In this document: in pieces, positions 1 to 8,195 of the stretch
Numbering within the stretch: position 1 is the first letter of the stretch
Layout: each line of letters opens with the position of its first letter
Source of the DNA: Acidimicrobiia bacterium
GTDB taxonomy: Bacteria > Actinomycetota > Acidimicrobiia > Acidimicrobiales > Aldehydirespiratoraceae
Assembly: GCA_022821685.1 (NCBI GenBank)
Contig: JAJEDD010000027.1
Span: forward strand, 65,403-101,337
Length of the DNA: 35,935 nt
Direction of reading: 5' to 3'
Program-made: the position numbers and the translations under genes
Notes under the pieces: model-generated
Told to the model about the DNA's origin: nothing
Databases searched by the model: none
Seen by the model: only the letters and a program-made list of their open reading frames with translations

Positions 1-852
1 TCGGAGGCGCCCGACATCAGCAGCGTCATGGACTCGGTGTCGGATCTGCTGAACCGGTCAGTCGGGGCCAAGGAGTACATCATCCGCTCCACCGACGGAG
101 CCGACCCGCTGATCGACCTCAACCAGATCGACTTCGAGCAACTCGCCCTGCGCTTCGCCGCCAACAAGCGCACCGTCGCCAAGACCATCAAGGAGGACCT
201 CGAGAAGCGCCTCGACGACGCTGTCCGCAAGAACCCGACCTGCCTGGACCTGGCCGAGCGCTTCCGACAACTCATCGACGAATACAACGCAGGCACCCAC
301 AACATCGAGGAACTGCTCCGCCGTCTCGGCGCCCTCAACAAAGAACTCAGCGACGAGGAACAGCGCGCCGTCAGAGAAGGCCTCACCGAAGCAGAGCTCG
401 CAATATTCGATCTGCTCACCAAACCCGAGCCAGAACTAACCGACACCGACGCCAAAAAGGTGAAGGCAGCGGCCAAGAAACTGCTGAAGCACATCGAGGA
501 GAAGCTCGTTCTCGACTGGAAACGCCGCCAGCAAACCCGCTCAGCCGTCAAGGTCGCCGTCAGGGACGTACTCGACGCCGAACTGCCCCCCGCCTACGGG
601 CCCGAGATGTTCACCCGCAAGGTGGACGCCATCTTCGACCACATCTACGTCAGCTACGGCGACGACGAAGACGCTGGAAGCGTCTACGACGCCCCCGGCT
701 CAACCAGCCCCGTCGCAACCCTGCCGACCACCGCGCAACAGATCGACGACGCACTCCTAACCCAGATCTGCTCCAATCCGGCACTGCGCGCCCGACTGTT
801 GGAAGAGATACTCGGCACGACCGCCACCTGGGACTCAGGAGCGGTGCCGTGA
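1..852 (+). CDS. hsdR: Type I restriction enzyme R subunit, C-terminal part (5' truncated by window edge)
   Basis: This reading frame is open from the first base, so the gene starts outside the window and only about 283 C-terminal residues are seen. HsdR is the ATP-dependent translocase and nuclease subunit of type I restriction complexes, acting with HsdM and HsdS. What is visible matches the helical C-terminal region of the family that docks onto the methylase core: a charged helical stretch, a segment like LTEAELAIFDLL and the closing block KVDAIFDHIYVSYG. After that block about 60 residues form a Ser/Thr/Pro-containing linker and a short helical tail that I do not recognise. The helicase motifs and the PD-(D/E)xK domain would lie upstream. 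HsdM and HsdS are not in the window, so whether the system is complete cannot be judged here. Confidence 0.8.
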   Translation, partial: SEAPDISSVMDSVSDLLNRSVGAKEYIIRSTDGADPLIDLNQIDFEQLALRFAANKRTVAKTIKEDLEKRLDDAVRKNPTCLDLAERFRQLIDEYNAGTHNIEELLRRLGALNKELSDEEQRAVREGLTEAELAIFDLLTKPEPELTDTDAKKVKAAAKKLLKHIEEKLVLDWKRRQQTRSAVKVAVRDVLDAELPPAYGPEMFTRKVDAIFDHIYVSYGDDEDAGSVYDAPGSTSPVATLPTTAQQIDDALLTQICSNPALRARLLEEILGTTATWDSGAVP

Positions 853-874
853 CTCAATCACCGGAGCTCGCGGG

Positions 875-1021
875 ATGGGCCTGACGCTGCTGGCGCATCA
901 GGGTGGATGGGACGAGGCGCTGCTTGTGGTCGGGCCGCTGCTGCTGTTCGCCGGCATCGTCTGGAACGCCAAGCGACGAGCCGTCAAGCAGTCGCAGGCC
1001 TCCGCCGACGAAGATGAGTGA
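875..1021 (+). CDS. Small single-pass membrane protein, 48 residues
   Basis: An ATG at 875 opens a 48-codon frame ending in TGA at 1019-1021. It begins 22 bases after the hsdR stop and ends 37 bases before the murA stop codon on the opposite strand. The peptide has one hydrophobic helix (roughly residues 15-31, running through LLVVGPLLLFAGIVW), then a basic stretch (KRRAVK) and an acidic C-terminus. By the positive-inside rule the C-terminus should be cytoplasmic. No function is recognised. The clean helix with a basic cytoplasmic flank makes it more credible than a random ORF. It could still be a spurious frame, since no strong ribosome binding site is visible. Confidence 0.5.
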   Translation: MGLTLLAHQGGWDEALLVVGPLLLFAGIVWNAKRRAVKQSQASADEDE

Positions 1022-1058
1022 GGTGGCCCGGCTCGATCCGCTCGATTCAGCGCAACGC

Positions 1059-2366
1059 TCACGCTGGCGGCGAGGCGCCGCGGCGCGACCCGGCCTGCTC
1101 GGCCCGGATGTTGGCGCCGAGCGATGCCAGGTCGCCGGCCAGGTCCTCGTAGCCGCGGGCCACATGATGGGCGTCGGTCACGATCGTCGGTCCGTCGGCG
1201 CCGAGCCCAGCCACGGCCAGGGCCGCTCCGGCTCGGATGTCGTGGGCCCGCACCGGCGCTCCCGAGAGCCTCTCCACGCCCCGCACCACCGCATGGTGGG
1301 CGTCGGTGCGGATGTCGGCGCCCATGCGGCGCAACTCGTCGACGTAGCGGAACCGGCCCGGGAACAGGTTCTCGGTGACGATCCCCACGCCCGACGCGGT
1401 GGCCAGCATCGCCACCAGGAACGGCTTGTAGTCGGTGGCCACGCCCGGATAGGGCAGCGTGGAGCAGTCCACCGAGTCGAGTCGCCGCGGCGCGATGGCC
1501 CGCAGGCCGTCGGCGTCGGGGGTGATGATCATCCCCATCTCGGCCAGCTTGGCGCAGAGCAGTTCCATGTGTTCGTGGCGGGCCCCGGCCACGAACACCT
1601 CGCCGGAGGCCACGCCGAGCGCGGCCAGGTAGGTGGCCGCAACTATGCGGTCACCTACCACGGTGTGGTCTGCGGACCGCAGGTATCGGGCCGTCCCAGC
1701 CCCCTCGACCACCAGCGTGGACGATCCGGCGCCGGAGATATCGGCCCCCATGCGACCCAGGAACTGGCAGAGGTCGTAGATCTCGGGCTCACGGGCCGCG
1801 TTGTCGATGACGGTGGTGCCCTTGGCCGCCACTGCGGCCATCAGCAGGTTCTCGGTGGCCCCCACGCTGGGGAACTCGAGCACGACCCGTCCTGCGAGCA
1901 GCTCCGCGGCGGACGCCTCGATGTTGCCGTGCACCACATCGACGCGGGCGCCCAGCTCGGTGAGGCCCCGCACATGCATGTCGACGGGCCGGGGTCCGAA
2001 GTCGTCGCCGCCGGGCAGGGCGACGGTGGCCTCGCCGCAGCGGGCCAGCATGGGTCCGAGGACCACGACCGACGCCCGGAACCGCTCGACGATGTCGTAG
2101 GGCGCCACCGGAGTGATCTCCGCCGGCACGTCGATGTGCAGCGCGGCCGCATCGAACGGATCCCATTCGACGGTGCAGCCGACGGCTCGCAGCAGTTCGG
2201 CCATGAGGTCCACGTCGACTATGCGGGGCACGTTGCCGAGCCGGTAGGCGCCCTCGGCCAGCAGGGTGGCCGCCATGAGCTTGAGCACCGAGTTCTTGGC
2301 CCCCGCCACCGCCACCGTGCCCTCCAGCGGAGGCCCGGCGTGAACGACTATCCGCTCGATCGCCAC
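1059..2366 (-). CDS. murA: UDP-N-acetylglucosamine 1-carboxyvinyltransferase (MurA), Asp-type
   Basis: MurA transfers enolpyruvate from PEP to UDP-GlcNAc, the first committed step of peptidoglycan synthesis in the cytoplasm. The 435-residue product has the full two-lobed EPT fold length. Visible motifs are AGAKNS at residues 22-27 (K24 and N25, matching E. coli K22 and N23), the active-site loop LPGGDDFGPRPVD near 118-129, and a C-terminal DAHHVARGYEDL block. At the loop position where E. coli has Cys115 this protein has Asp121. In mycobacteria the same Cys-to-Asp change gives natural fosfomycin insensitivity, so the same is inferred here. The gene stands alone on the minus strand, diverging from the MFS gene across about 170 bases that should contain both promoters. 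Confidence 0.95.
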   Translation of the reverse strand: MAIERIVVHAGPPLEGTVAVAGAKNSVLKLMAATLLAEGAYRLGNVPRIVDVDLMAELLRAVGCTVEWDPFDAAALHIDVPAEITPVAPYDIVERFRASVVVLGPMLARCGEATVALPGGDDFGPRPVDMHVRGLTELGARVDVVHGNIEASAAELLAGRVVLEFPSVGATENLLMAAVAAKGTTVIDNAAREPEIYDLCQFLGRMGADISGAGSSTLVVEGAGTARYLRSADHTVVGDRIVAATYLAALGVASGEVFVAGARHEHMELLCAKLAEMGMIITPDADGLRAIAPRRLDSVDCSTLPYPGVATDYKPFLVAMLATASGVGIVTENLFPGRFRYVDELRRMGADIRTDAHHAVVRGVERLSGAPVRAHDIRAGAALAVAGLGADGPTIVTDAHHVARGYEDLAGDLASLGANIRAEQAGSRRGASPPA

Positions 2367-2535
2367 CGCGCCAGACTATTGATTCCATCCGCGGGGAGCC
2401 TGCATCGCGCGGCGGCGACTCGTGTGCCGGCGACCGCAACAGACGCCGGGATGGACCGCCGATCGTGGCACGAGGCACCACTCGTGAAGCGGTCATCGGC
2501 CAGGTCACGACGAGTCCGGGGATGAGCAGCCGCTC

Positions 2536-4257
2536 ATGACCGTGGTACGCGCCACTTGGCGAGGCAGCGCGGCCGATATCGACAGCGAGCACCGGGCGCG
2601 ACAGAGCCCCCGCAACGACATCGTGGCCGAGCGGGTGGTGGAGGAAGATCGCTTCGAGGCTGAGGACGGACCGTTCCGCCACTACGAGCGCCGCCTGTCG
2701 CTGACCGAGCTGCCCCGCCGCTCCGGCCAACCCGACGATTCCGAACACGCCGACGGGCCCGACAACTCCGACAGACCCGGCGGCTCCGACAGCACCCGCG
2801 AGTCCGGCGGCTCCGACGAAGATGTCTGGGAGTTGGTCGAGACCACCACATACCGGCTGGCGGTGCCGGTGTGGGGGTGGCTGTTCCATTACCCGGTGCG
2901 CCACGCGCTGCGGCACCGCCGCGACGTCTACGGCTACTGGTGGGCGCCCCCCGACCGCATCGACGTCCGAGCGGCCACGGTGCTGGGCCTGCTGTGCACC
3001 GTCCAGGTGCTCGACGGCTATCTGGGCACGGTCCTGTCCCAGACTCTCACGTTCGCGGCCGACGAGTTCGGCCACGGCAACACCGCCCAGGGAGTCGTGC
3101 TGGCCGTGGTCCGGGTGGGAGTGCTGGTGGCACTGGCCAGCGTGGCCCTGGCCGACCGCCAGGGCCGCAAACGCCTGCTGCTGGCCACCGGGATCGCCAG
3201 CTGTGCCGTGACCGCGGTCGGGGCGCTGTCGCCGGGGTTGTGGTTCCTCGGGGCCACTCAGCTGCTTGCCCGAGGCCTGTCCACCGCTCTGGGGATCCTC
3301 ATCGTGATCCTCGCCGCCGAGGAGATGCCGGCCCGGTCGCGGGCTTGGGCCATGTCGGTGCTGGTGCTGTGTGCCGGACTCGGCGCGGGGATGGCGGTCT
3401 GGGTGCTGCCGGTGGCCGACCTGCACGTCGCCGCGTGGCGGGCGGTGTACGTGGTGCCGCTGGCAGGTGTGGCCGTGATGGCCTGGGTGGGGCGACGCCT
3501 GCCCGAGAGCCGCCGCTTCGCAACCACCAGTCCCCACGTCGACGGCTCGGCCGACGCCTCCGAAGACAGGGCACGCACCGACAGTCCGACAACCCCAACA
3601 CGGCCCGCCCACGGCGACAACTCAATAGGCGCCTCCCGCCCTCGCGATGTCGAGGCCGCAGCCCGGCGGCGGAGGCGGCTGGCGCTGCTGGCGGCCTCGG
3701 CGTTCCTGATCGCCATGTTCGCCGCCCCCGCCTCGGGCCTGCGCAACGACTTCCTCAAAGACGAGCGGGACTTCTCGGCCGCAGCCATCTCGGTGTTCAC
3801 GATGGTGACGAGCACCCCCATCGGCCTAGGCGTGCTGGCGGGCGGCTACCTGGCCGACCGCAGGGGTCGCCGGCCGGTCGGCGCGGCCGGACTGGTGGCG
3901 GGCGTGCTGTTCACAGTTTGGGCCTTCTACACCGACGGCGCCGCGCTGTGGGCGCTGACCCTGGCCGGGGGCGTGCTAGGGGCGGTGGCCGTGCCCGCGC
4001 TGGCCGTCTACGGGCCCGAACTGTTCGGCACCCACCGGCGGGGACAAGCCAACGGCCTGATTGTCACCGTCGGGGTGGCCGGCAGCGCCCTGGGCCTCTT
4101 CGTGGCCGGATGGCTGTCGGATGCGCTGGACGGCCAGCTGGGCCCCGCCCTGGCCCTGCTAGCGGTCGGCCCGTTGGCGGTTGCCGCCCTAGTGCTGTGG
4201 AAATACCCAGAAACCGCAGGCCAAGAATTAGAAGACCTAAACCCCGAAGACCGCTGA
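2536..4257 (+). CDS. MFS transporter, sugar-porter-like
   Basis: This is a 573-residue major facilitator superfamily permease in the inner membrane. Two copies of the MFS loop motif are present, ADRQGRKR at about residues 206-213 and ADRRGRRP at about 440-447, one in each half. The end, YPETAGQELEDL (558-569), resembles the sugar-porter C-terminal PETxGxxLE motif. The central cytoplasmic loop (about 325-380) is long and hydrophilic. The first 140 residues are an unusual acidic and Ser/Gly/Asp-rich cytoplasmic extension before the first helix near 145. The substrate cannot be read from the sequence. The ATG at 2536 has no convincing ribosome binding site, so part of the long N-terminus may be untranslated. 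Confidence 0.85.
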   Translation: MTVVRATWRGSAADIDSEHRARQSPRNDIVAERVVEEDRFEAEDGPFRHYERRLSLTELPRRSGQPDDSEHADGPDNSDRPGGSDSTRESGGSDEDVWELVETTTYRLAVPVWGWLFHYPVRHALRHRRDVYGYWWAPPDRIDVRAATVLGLLCTVQVLDGYLGTVLSQTLTFAADEFGHGNTAQGVVLAVVRVGVLVALASVALADRQGRKRLLLATGIASCAVTAVGALSPGLWFLGATQLLARGLSTALGILIVILAAEEMPARSRAWAMSVLVLCAGLGAGMAVWVLPVADLHVAAWRAVYVVPLAGVAVMAWVGRRLPESRRFATTSPHVDGSADASEDRARTDSPTTPTRPAHGDNSIGASRPRDVEAAARRRRRLALLAASAFLIAMFAAPASGLRNDFLKDERDFSAAAISVFTMVTSTPIGLGVLAGGYLADRRGRRPVGAAGLVAGVLFTVWAFYTDGAALWALTLAGGVLGAVAVPALAVYGPELFGTHRRGQANGLIVTVGVAGSALGLFVAGWLSDALDGQLGPALALLAVGPLAVAALVLWKYPETAGQELEDLNPEDR

Positions 4258-4375
4258 TCGCTCAATCCTGCACCCGTCCCAGCCCGACCGATCAGCGCCC
4301 CGCTAATCCTCGTGGTCAGTTCCCGCCTGAGAGCATCCCATCGGAAACTTCGGTACGGGGACGATAGGCGCCCTG
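4258..4375. repeat. Direct repeat copying the 3' end of glyA
   Basis: The spacer between the MFS and glyA stop codons contains a 31-base sequence at 4289-4319 that is nearly the same as 4362-4392, the last codons and stop of glyA plus 14 bases beyond it. The offset is 73 bases. The shared core reads ctcgtggtc preceded by ctaatc or ctagtc, the minus-strand stop codon TAA or TAG. It looks like a local duplication of the glyA terminus. Confidence 0.75.
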
Positions 4376-5632
4376 CTAGTCCTCGTGGTCGAGGCCTGGG
4401 TAGGGGGGATTGGCGGCGCACAGGGCCTCGGCGTCGGCGCGCACCGCGGCTACCGCCGCCTCGTCGGACCGGTTACGCAGCGCCCGAGAGATCAGGGCCG
4501 CGATGGTGGCCATGTCGTCGGTGTCCATGCCCTGGGTGGTGACCGCGGGGGTGCCGATGCGCACGCCGGAGGTGACGAACGGCGAGCGGGGGTCGTCGGG
4601 CACGGTGTTCTTGTTGAGGCTGATCCCGGCCGCGTCGAGGGTGGCCTGGGCCTGTTTGCCGGTCAGGTCGGGATCGAAGGTCCGCAGGTCCACCAGCATG
4701 AGATGGTTGTCGGTGCCGCCGGACACGAGCCGGAATCCGTGGGAGGCCAGCGCCGCGGCCAGAGCCCTGGAGTTCTCCACGATCCGGGATGCGTAGTCGG
4801 CGAACTCGGCTGTGGCCGCCTCGGCGAAGGCCACAGCCTTGGCCGCCACCGCGTGGTCGAGCGGGCCTCCCTGGATGCCGGGGAACATGGCCTTGTCCAC
4901 CGCCTGGGCATGCTCGGAGCGGCACACGATGGCACCGCCGCGGGGGCCGCGCAGCGTCTTGTGGGTGGTGAACGTCACCACATCGGCGAACTCGGTCGGG
5001 TTGGGGTGCACTCCCCCCGCGATCAGGCCCGCGATGTGGGCCGCGTCGAACATCAGCAGCGCCCCCGACTCGTCGGCGATCTCCCGCAGCGGCTCGGGCT
5101 GGATCCGGCGGGGGTAGGCGGTGGCGCCGGCCACGATCAGCTTGGGCCGCTCGGCCAGGGCCAGGTCCCGCAGCTGGTCCAAGTCGATGCGCTCGTCGCT
5201 GGGGGTGACCCCGTACGAAACGAACCGGTACTGCAGGCCCGAGAAGTTCACCGGCGACCCGTGGGTGAGATGCCCGCCGTGGTCGAGGCTCATGCCCAGC
5301 ACAGTGTCGCCCGCGTCCAGCAGCGCCTGGTAGGCGCCCATGTTGGCGATGGCCCCGGCGTGGGGCTGCACGTTGGCATGGTCGGACCCGAACAGCTCGC
5401 ACGCCCGGCTGCGGGCCAGATCCTCGACCTCGTCGACCACCATGTTGCCGCCGTAGTAGCGGCGGCCGGGGTAGCCCTCGCTGTACTTGTTGGTGAACAC
5501 CGAGCCGGTGGCGGCCATCACCGCCGGGCTGGCGAAGTTCTCCGAGGCGATGAGCTGGATGGTCGTGTTCTGGCGGCGAACCTCTTGGCGGATCAGGTCG
5601 AAGACAGCCTCGTCAGCGGTGGGCCAGGGCAT
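4376..5632 (-). CDS. glyA: Serine hydroxymethyltransferase
   Basis: GlyA is a PLP enzyme that interconverts serine and glycine while charging tetrahydrofolate with a one-carbon unit. The 418-residue protein shows IASENFAS near residues 28-35, the HHGG-type substrate region as DHGGHLTHG (117-125), [10 protein letters not shown] (196-205) and the PLP-binding lysine in [12 protein letters not shown] (K225). The frame continues upstream to a TTG at 5692, but the ATG at 5632 is preferred. It has a GAGGAACC ribosome binding site directly upstream, and the protein then begins at the usual family position. rpiB lies 81 bases upstream on the same strand and may be co-transcribed. The 3' end is duplicated downstream (see 4258-4375). 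Confidence 0.96.
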   Translation of the reverse strand: MPWPTADEAVFDLIRQEVRRQNTTIQLIASENFASPAVMAATGSVFTNKYSEGYPGRRYYGGNMVVDEVEDLARSRACELFGSDHANVQPHAGAIANMGAYQALLDAGDTVLGMSLDHGGHLTHGSPVNFSGLQYRFVSYGVTPSDERIDLDQLRDLALAERPKLIVAGATAYPRRIQPEPLREIADESGALLMFDAAHIAGLIAGGVHPNPTEFADVVTFTTHKTLRGPRGGAIVCRSEHAQAVDKAMFPGIQGGPLDHAVAAKAVAFAEAATAEFADYASRIVENSRALAAALASHGFRLVSGGTDNHLMLVDLRTFDPDLTGKQAQATLDAAGISLNKNTVPDDPRSPFVTSGVRIGTPAVTTQGMDTDDMATIAALISRALRNRSDEAAVAAVRADAEALCAANPPYPGLDHED

Positions 5633-5713
5633 TGGTTCCTCGATTCTGGTTACTCGATGGTGGGCCGCACGGTAGCGAGGCCCAGCCCGCAAGCGACGAC
5701 CCGGTCGTCGCGA

Positions 5714-6166
5714 TCAGCCTGAGCCGCTGAGGGCGTCGAGCTTGTCCACTCGATCCTGGTGGCGGCCGCCGTCGAAGGATGCCTCCAACCAGGCGTCCAG
5801 GGCCTCGCGGGCCACCTCGGCGCCGGTGAGCCGCTCGCCGATGCACAGCACGTTGGCGTCGTTGTGGGCTCGGGCCAGGCGGGCCGAGGTCGCGTCATGG
5901 GCGACGGCCGCCCTGATGCCAGCGATCTTGTTGGCCGCCATGGCGATCCCGTTGCCGCTGCCGCACACGCACAAACCCAAGTCGGCCTGGCCCGCGGCCA
6001 CCGCCCGGCCCACCGCTGCGCCGAAATCTGGGTAGTCCACCCGGTCGGCGGAGTAAGTGCCGCAGTCGGTTACATCATGGCCCGCGGACCGCAGATGCTC
6101 GGACAGAGCCTGCTTCAGGCCATACCCGGCATGGTCCGCCCCCACCGCAATCCTCACAGCCGCCAT
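5714..6166 (-). CDS. rpiB: Ribose-5-phosphate isomerase B
   Basis: RpiB interconverts ribose-5-phosphate and ribulose-5-phosphate in the pentose phosphate pathway. The product of about 150 residues has the LacAB/RpiB signature: [10 protein letters not shown] near residues 9-18, YPDFG, and the active-site segment [15 protein letters not shown], where C68 matches the catalytic cysteine of E. coli Rpi[15 protein letters not shown] follows. The ATG at 6166 is chosen because it places ADHAG at the usual distance from the N-terminus. A GTG at 6175, three codons earlier, is possible and neither has a strong ribosome binding site. It sits upstream of glyA on the same strand. Confidence 0.93.
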   Translation of the reverse strand: MAAVRIAVGADHAGYGLKQALSEHLRSAGHDVTDCGTYSADRVDYPDFGAAVGRAVAAGQADLGLCVCGSGNGIAMAANKIAGIRAAVAHDATSARLARAHNDANVLCIGERLTGAEVAREALDAWLEASFDGGRHQDRVDKLDALSGSG

Positions 6167-6234
6167 CCTAGGCACCCAGCTGTGATCAGGCGCTCATGCT
6201 GTTGTGCCTGAACTGCCATATGGTGGGGTTCGCA

Positions 6235-6486
6235 ATGACAACCGTTTACGATGCCGTCGCCACCCGGTCGGGCGACTGGTGGGCTATCGAAATCACATCG
6301 GGATTGCCCGACAACATGTTGGGAGTTAGCCAGGCACGCTCCCTCGACGAGGTCGAGGATGTGGCCAGGAGCGTCGTCGCCGACCTCCTTGCGATCGAGC
6401 CGAGCGAGATCGACATCAACCTCAGCATCGCGAATGCTCGAGGACGCGAGGGCAGCATCCCCCAGCCCCGCTCAGCCGCCTTCTGA
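6235..6486 (+). CDS. HicB-like small protein (orphan antitoxin-type fold)
   Basis: This is an 83-residue protein starting MTTVYDAVATRSGDWWAIEI. It resembles the HicB partial RNase-H-like fold often seen in actinobacteria: a short beta hairpin with WW, a Q/S-A-R turn (VSQARSLDEVEDVARSVV) and a helix ending at an acidic segment. The ATG at 6235 is chosen because GGTGGGG lies at a good distance upstream; the frame itself extends to 6196. No HicA-like toxin gene is adjacent, so a toxin-antitoxin role is not supported by context. It diverges from rpiB and its 3' end overlaps the convergent Sua5-family gene by 15 bases. Confidence 0.6.
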   Translation: MTTVYDAVATRSGDWWAIEITSGLPDNMLGVSQARSLDEVEDVARSVVADLLAIEPSEIDINLSIANARGREGSIPQPRSAAF

Positions 6487-7113
6487 CGCGTCAGCTTTCG
6501 CTGCGGCTGAGATCTCGTCGAGGCTGATCGGACCTTCTCGCAGGATGGCCGGCTCGGGGCCAGTCATGTCTGCCACGGTGGACGACGCGCCGGGTCTGGG
6601 GCCGCCGTCCATGACGAGGCCGAGGGTTCCGAACAGGTCGGCCACGCCCTGAGCGGTGGCCGGTGTGGGGCCGCCGTGGAGGTTGGCGCTGGTCACGGCC
6701 AGAGGGCCGGGGGCGGCGAGCGCTCGCACGATGTCGTCGTCGGGCAGGCGGACACCGACGGTGGCACCGATGCCGAGATGCGAGGGTGCGGTGGGGGTGC
6801 GGGTCGCCACGATGGTGAGCGGACCCGGCCAGAAGCGCTCAGCCACGAGCCGGGCCTGAGCGGTGAGCCTCACCAGCGACTCGGCACCGGCTACATCCGC
6901 CACCAGCACCGCGATGCTGCGGTCGGCGGGACGGTCCTTGAGTTCGAACAGGCGCCCGATGGCGTCGGCGTCAGCTGCGTTGGCGGCCAGCCCGTACACG
7001 GTGTCGGTGGGCACACCAACCGGCTCTCCGGCCCGCAGCGCGTCGAAGGCCGCGGCCAGCGCCACCAAGCGCTCCTCGGGATCAGCGACCGCCATCACCA
7101 CAGGCGAACTCAC
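6472..7113 (-). CDS. L-threonylcarbamoyladenylate synthase (Sua5/YciO/YrdC family)
   Basis: This enzyme makes threonylcarbamoyl-AMP from threonine, bicarbonate and ATP for the t6A modification of ANN-decoding tRNAs. The 213-residue protein has only the YrdC domain, without the Sua5 C-terminal extension. Motifs are GVPTDTVYGLAANA near residues 33-46, the LKDRPADRSIAVLV nucleotide-binding strand, FWPGPLTIV and TSANLHGGPTP. It follows prmC as the two genes often do in actinobacteria. The GTG at 7113 is taken as the start; an ATG at 7095 is the alternative. The spacer to prmC contains a duplicated copy of the prmC stop region (see 7105-7189). Confidence 0.9.
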   Translation of the reverse strand: MSSPVVMAVADPEERLVALAAAFDALRAGEPVGVPTDTVYGLAANAADADAIGRLFELKDRPADRSIAVLVADVAGAESLVRLTAQARLVAERFWPGPLTIVATRTPTAPSHLGIGATVGVRLPDDDIVRALAAPGPLAVTSANLHGGPTPATAQGVADLFGTLGLVMDGGPRPGASSTVADMTGPEPAILREGPISLDEISAAAKADASEGG

Positions 7114-7189
7114 CGCAGCCGCCCGATTACCGCAGCAGCGTCGGCATCGACGCTCACCCAGCCAGCCGCCGAACTCACCGCAGCCGCCC
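7105..7189. repeat. 20-bp direct repeat duplicating the prmC end / sua5 start junction
   Basis: The 20-base sequence at 7105-7124 is identical to 7170-7189, an offset of 65 bases. Read on the minus strand each copy encodes the last prmC codons (GRLR), the TGA stop and a GTG that overlaps that stop. In the promoter-distal copy this GTG begins the Sua5-family gene. The arrangement suggests that prmC and the next gene once overlapped as GTGA and that a 65-bp duplication later separated them. Confidence 0.8.
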
Positions 7190-8182
7190 TATCACCACTC
7201 GGTCGAGTCCGGCCAGGTCTTGCTCGACCCGCACATCGGCGAAGCCGGCCGTCTCGACCGCCGATGCCGTCTCTTGGGCTCGATGCGACGCCGTCTCCAT
7301 GATCAGGGCTCCGCCCCCACACAGCCACTCTGGCGCGCCCGCCGCTATCTGCTCGACCGCCTCGCGCCCGGTGGGCCCCGACCACAGCGCCACCGGCGGC
7401 TCCCAATCGGCCACCACCGCGGGCAGCGCCTCGCCAGTGCCGATGTAGGGCGGGTTGCACACGACCAGGTCCACCGACCCTCTCAGATCCTCGGGCAGGG
7501 CCTCGAACCAGTCGCCCTCGTGCAGCGTCACCCGGGCCGCGGCCCGGCCGAGACCGGCGAGGTTCGCTCCGGCCACCGCCAGGGCCTCGGCCGACACGTC
7601 GGTGGCGTACACCCGAGCACGAGGACACTCGGCGGCCACCGACAGGGCTATGGCGCCCGACCCGGTGCCCAGATCGACCACCATCACTTCGTGATCGCGG
7701 CCACCGGCAGCGGCGCGCCCGGCCGCCTCGTCCACCGCCCAACCGGCCACGACCTCGGTCTCGGGCCTGGGGATCAACACCCGCCTATCCACCATCAAGT
7801 CGAGGGTGCGGAAGCTCCACGAGCCCACCACGTACTGCAGCGGCTCGCCTGTGGCCCTCCGTTGGAGCATCGCATAGAACCAGGCCGCGGCCCGCTGCGT
7901 GGCCGGCTCGTCGAGAGCGGCCTCGAAGGCGGCGGGCGCCGCCCCGGCTGCGGCTTCGACGATGCGGCGAGCGTCGATGTCGGGCGAGTCCACCCCGTCG
8001 CATCCGGCCAGGCGGCACCGGGCCTCGTCGAACAGGATGCGCCACGGCACCGATTCACCGCTCGGCGCTACCGCTCGGCCACCGGCCATCGCAATGTCGC
8101 CCGATGCCGGTTCGTCGCTCGTCACCGGGTGGACGCGGCCCGCCGACATGCGCTCTGGCACGGATTCGTCGACTGTCGCCAC
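7175..8182 (-). CDS. prmC: Release factor glutamine methyltransferase
   Basis: PrmC (HemK) methylates the glutamine of the GGQ motif in release factors RF1 and RF2, using S-adenosylmethionine. The 335-residue protein contains RRVLIPRPETE near 133-143, the SAM-binding motif DLGTGSGAIAL at 170-180 and the catalytic NPPY at 243-246. The first 45 or so residues precede the usual family start and may be partly untranslated. The GTG at 8182 lies 13 bases after the prfA stop, while ATGs at residues 12 and 32 are alternatives. Its position directly after prfA, the gene for its substrate, supports the call and suggests co-transcription. Confidence 0.95.
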   Translation of the reverse strand: MATVDESVPERMSAGRVHPVTSDEPASGDIAMAGGRAVAPSGESVPWRILFDEARCRLAGCDGVDSPDIDARRIVEAAAGAAPAAFEAALDEPATQRAAAWFYAMLQRRATGEPLQYVVGSWSFRTLDLMVDRRVLIPRPETEVVAGWAVDEAAGRAAAGGRDHEVMVVDLGTGSGAIALSVAAECPRARVYATDVSAEALAVAGANLAGLGRAAARVTLHEGDWFEALPEDLRGSVDLVVCNPPYIGTGEALPAVVADWEPPVALWSGPTGREAVEQIAAGAPEWLCGGGALIMETASHRAQETASAVETAGFADVRVEQDLAGLDRVVIGRLR

Positions 8183-8195
8183 GGCTGCGCTGGAG

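Noticed and set aside
903..2525. 540-codon plus-strand frame across murA
   Set aside because: It is antisense to a clear MurA with intact motifs. Its composition (His/Gly/Arg-rich) is typical of a GC-rich shadow frame.
5633..5713. Glycine or other riboswitch upstream of glyA
   Set aside because: The 81-base spacer is too short and shows no conserved riboswitch core.
4385..5722. 445-codon plus-strand frame across glyA
   Set aside because: It is antisense to GlyA, with no domain and shadow-like composition.
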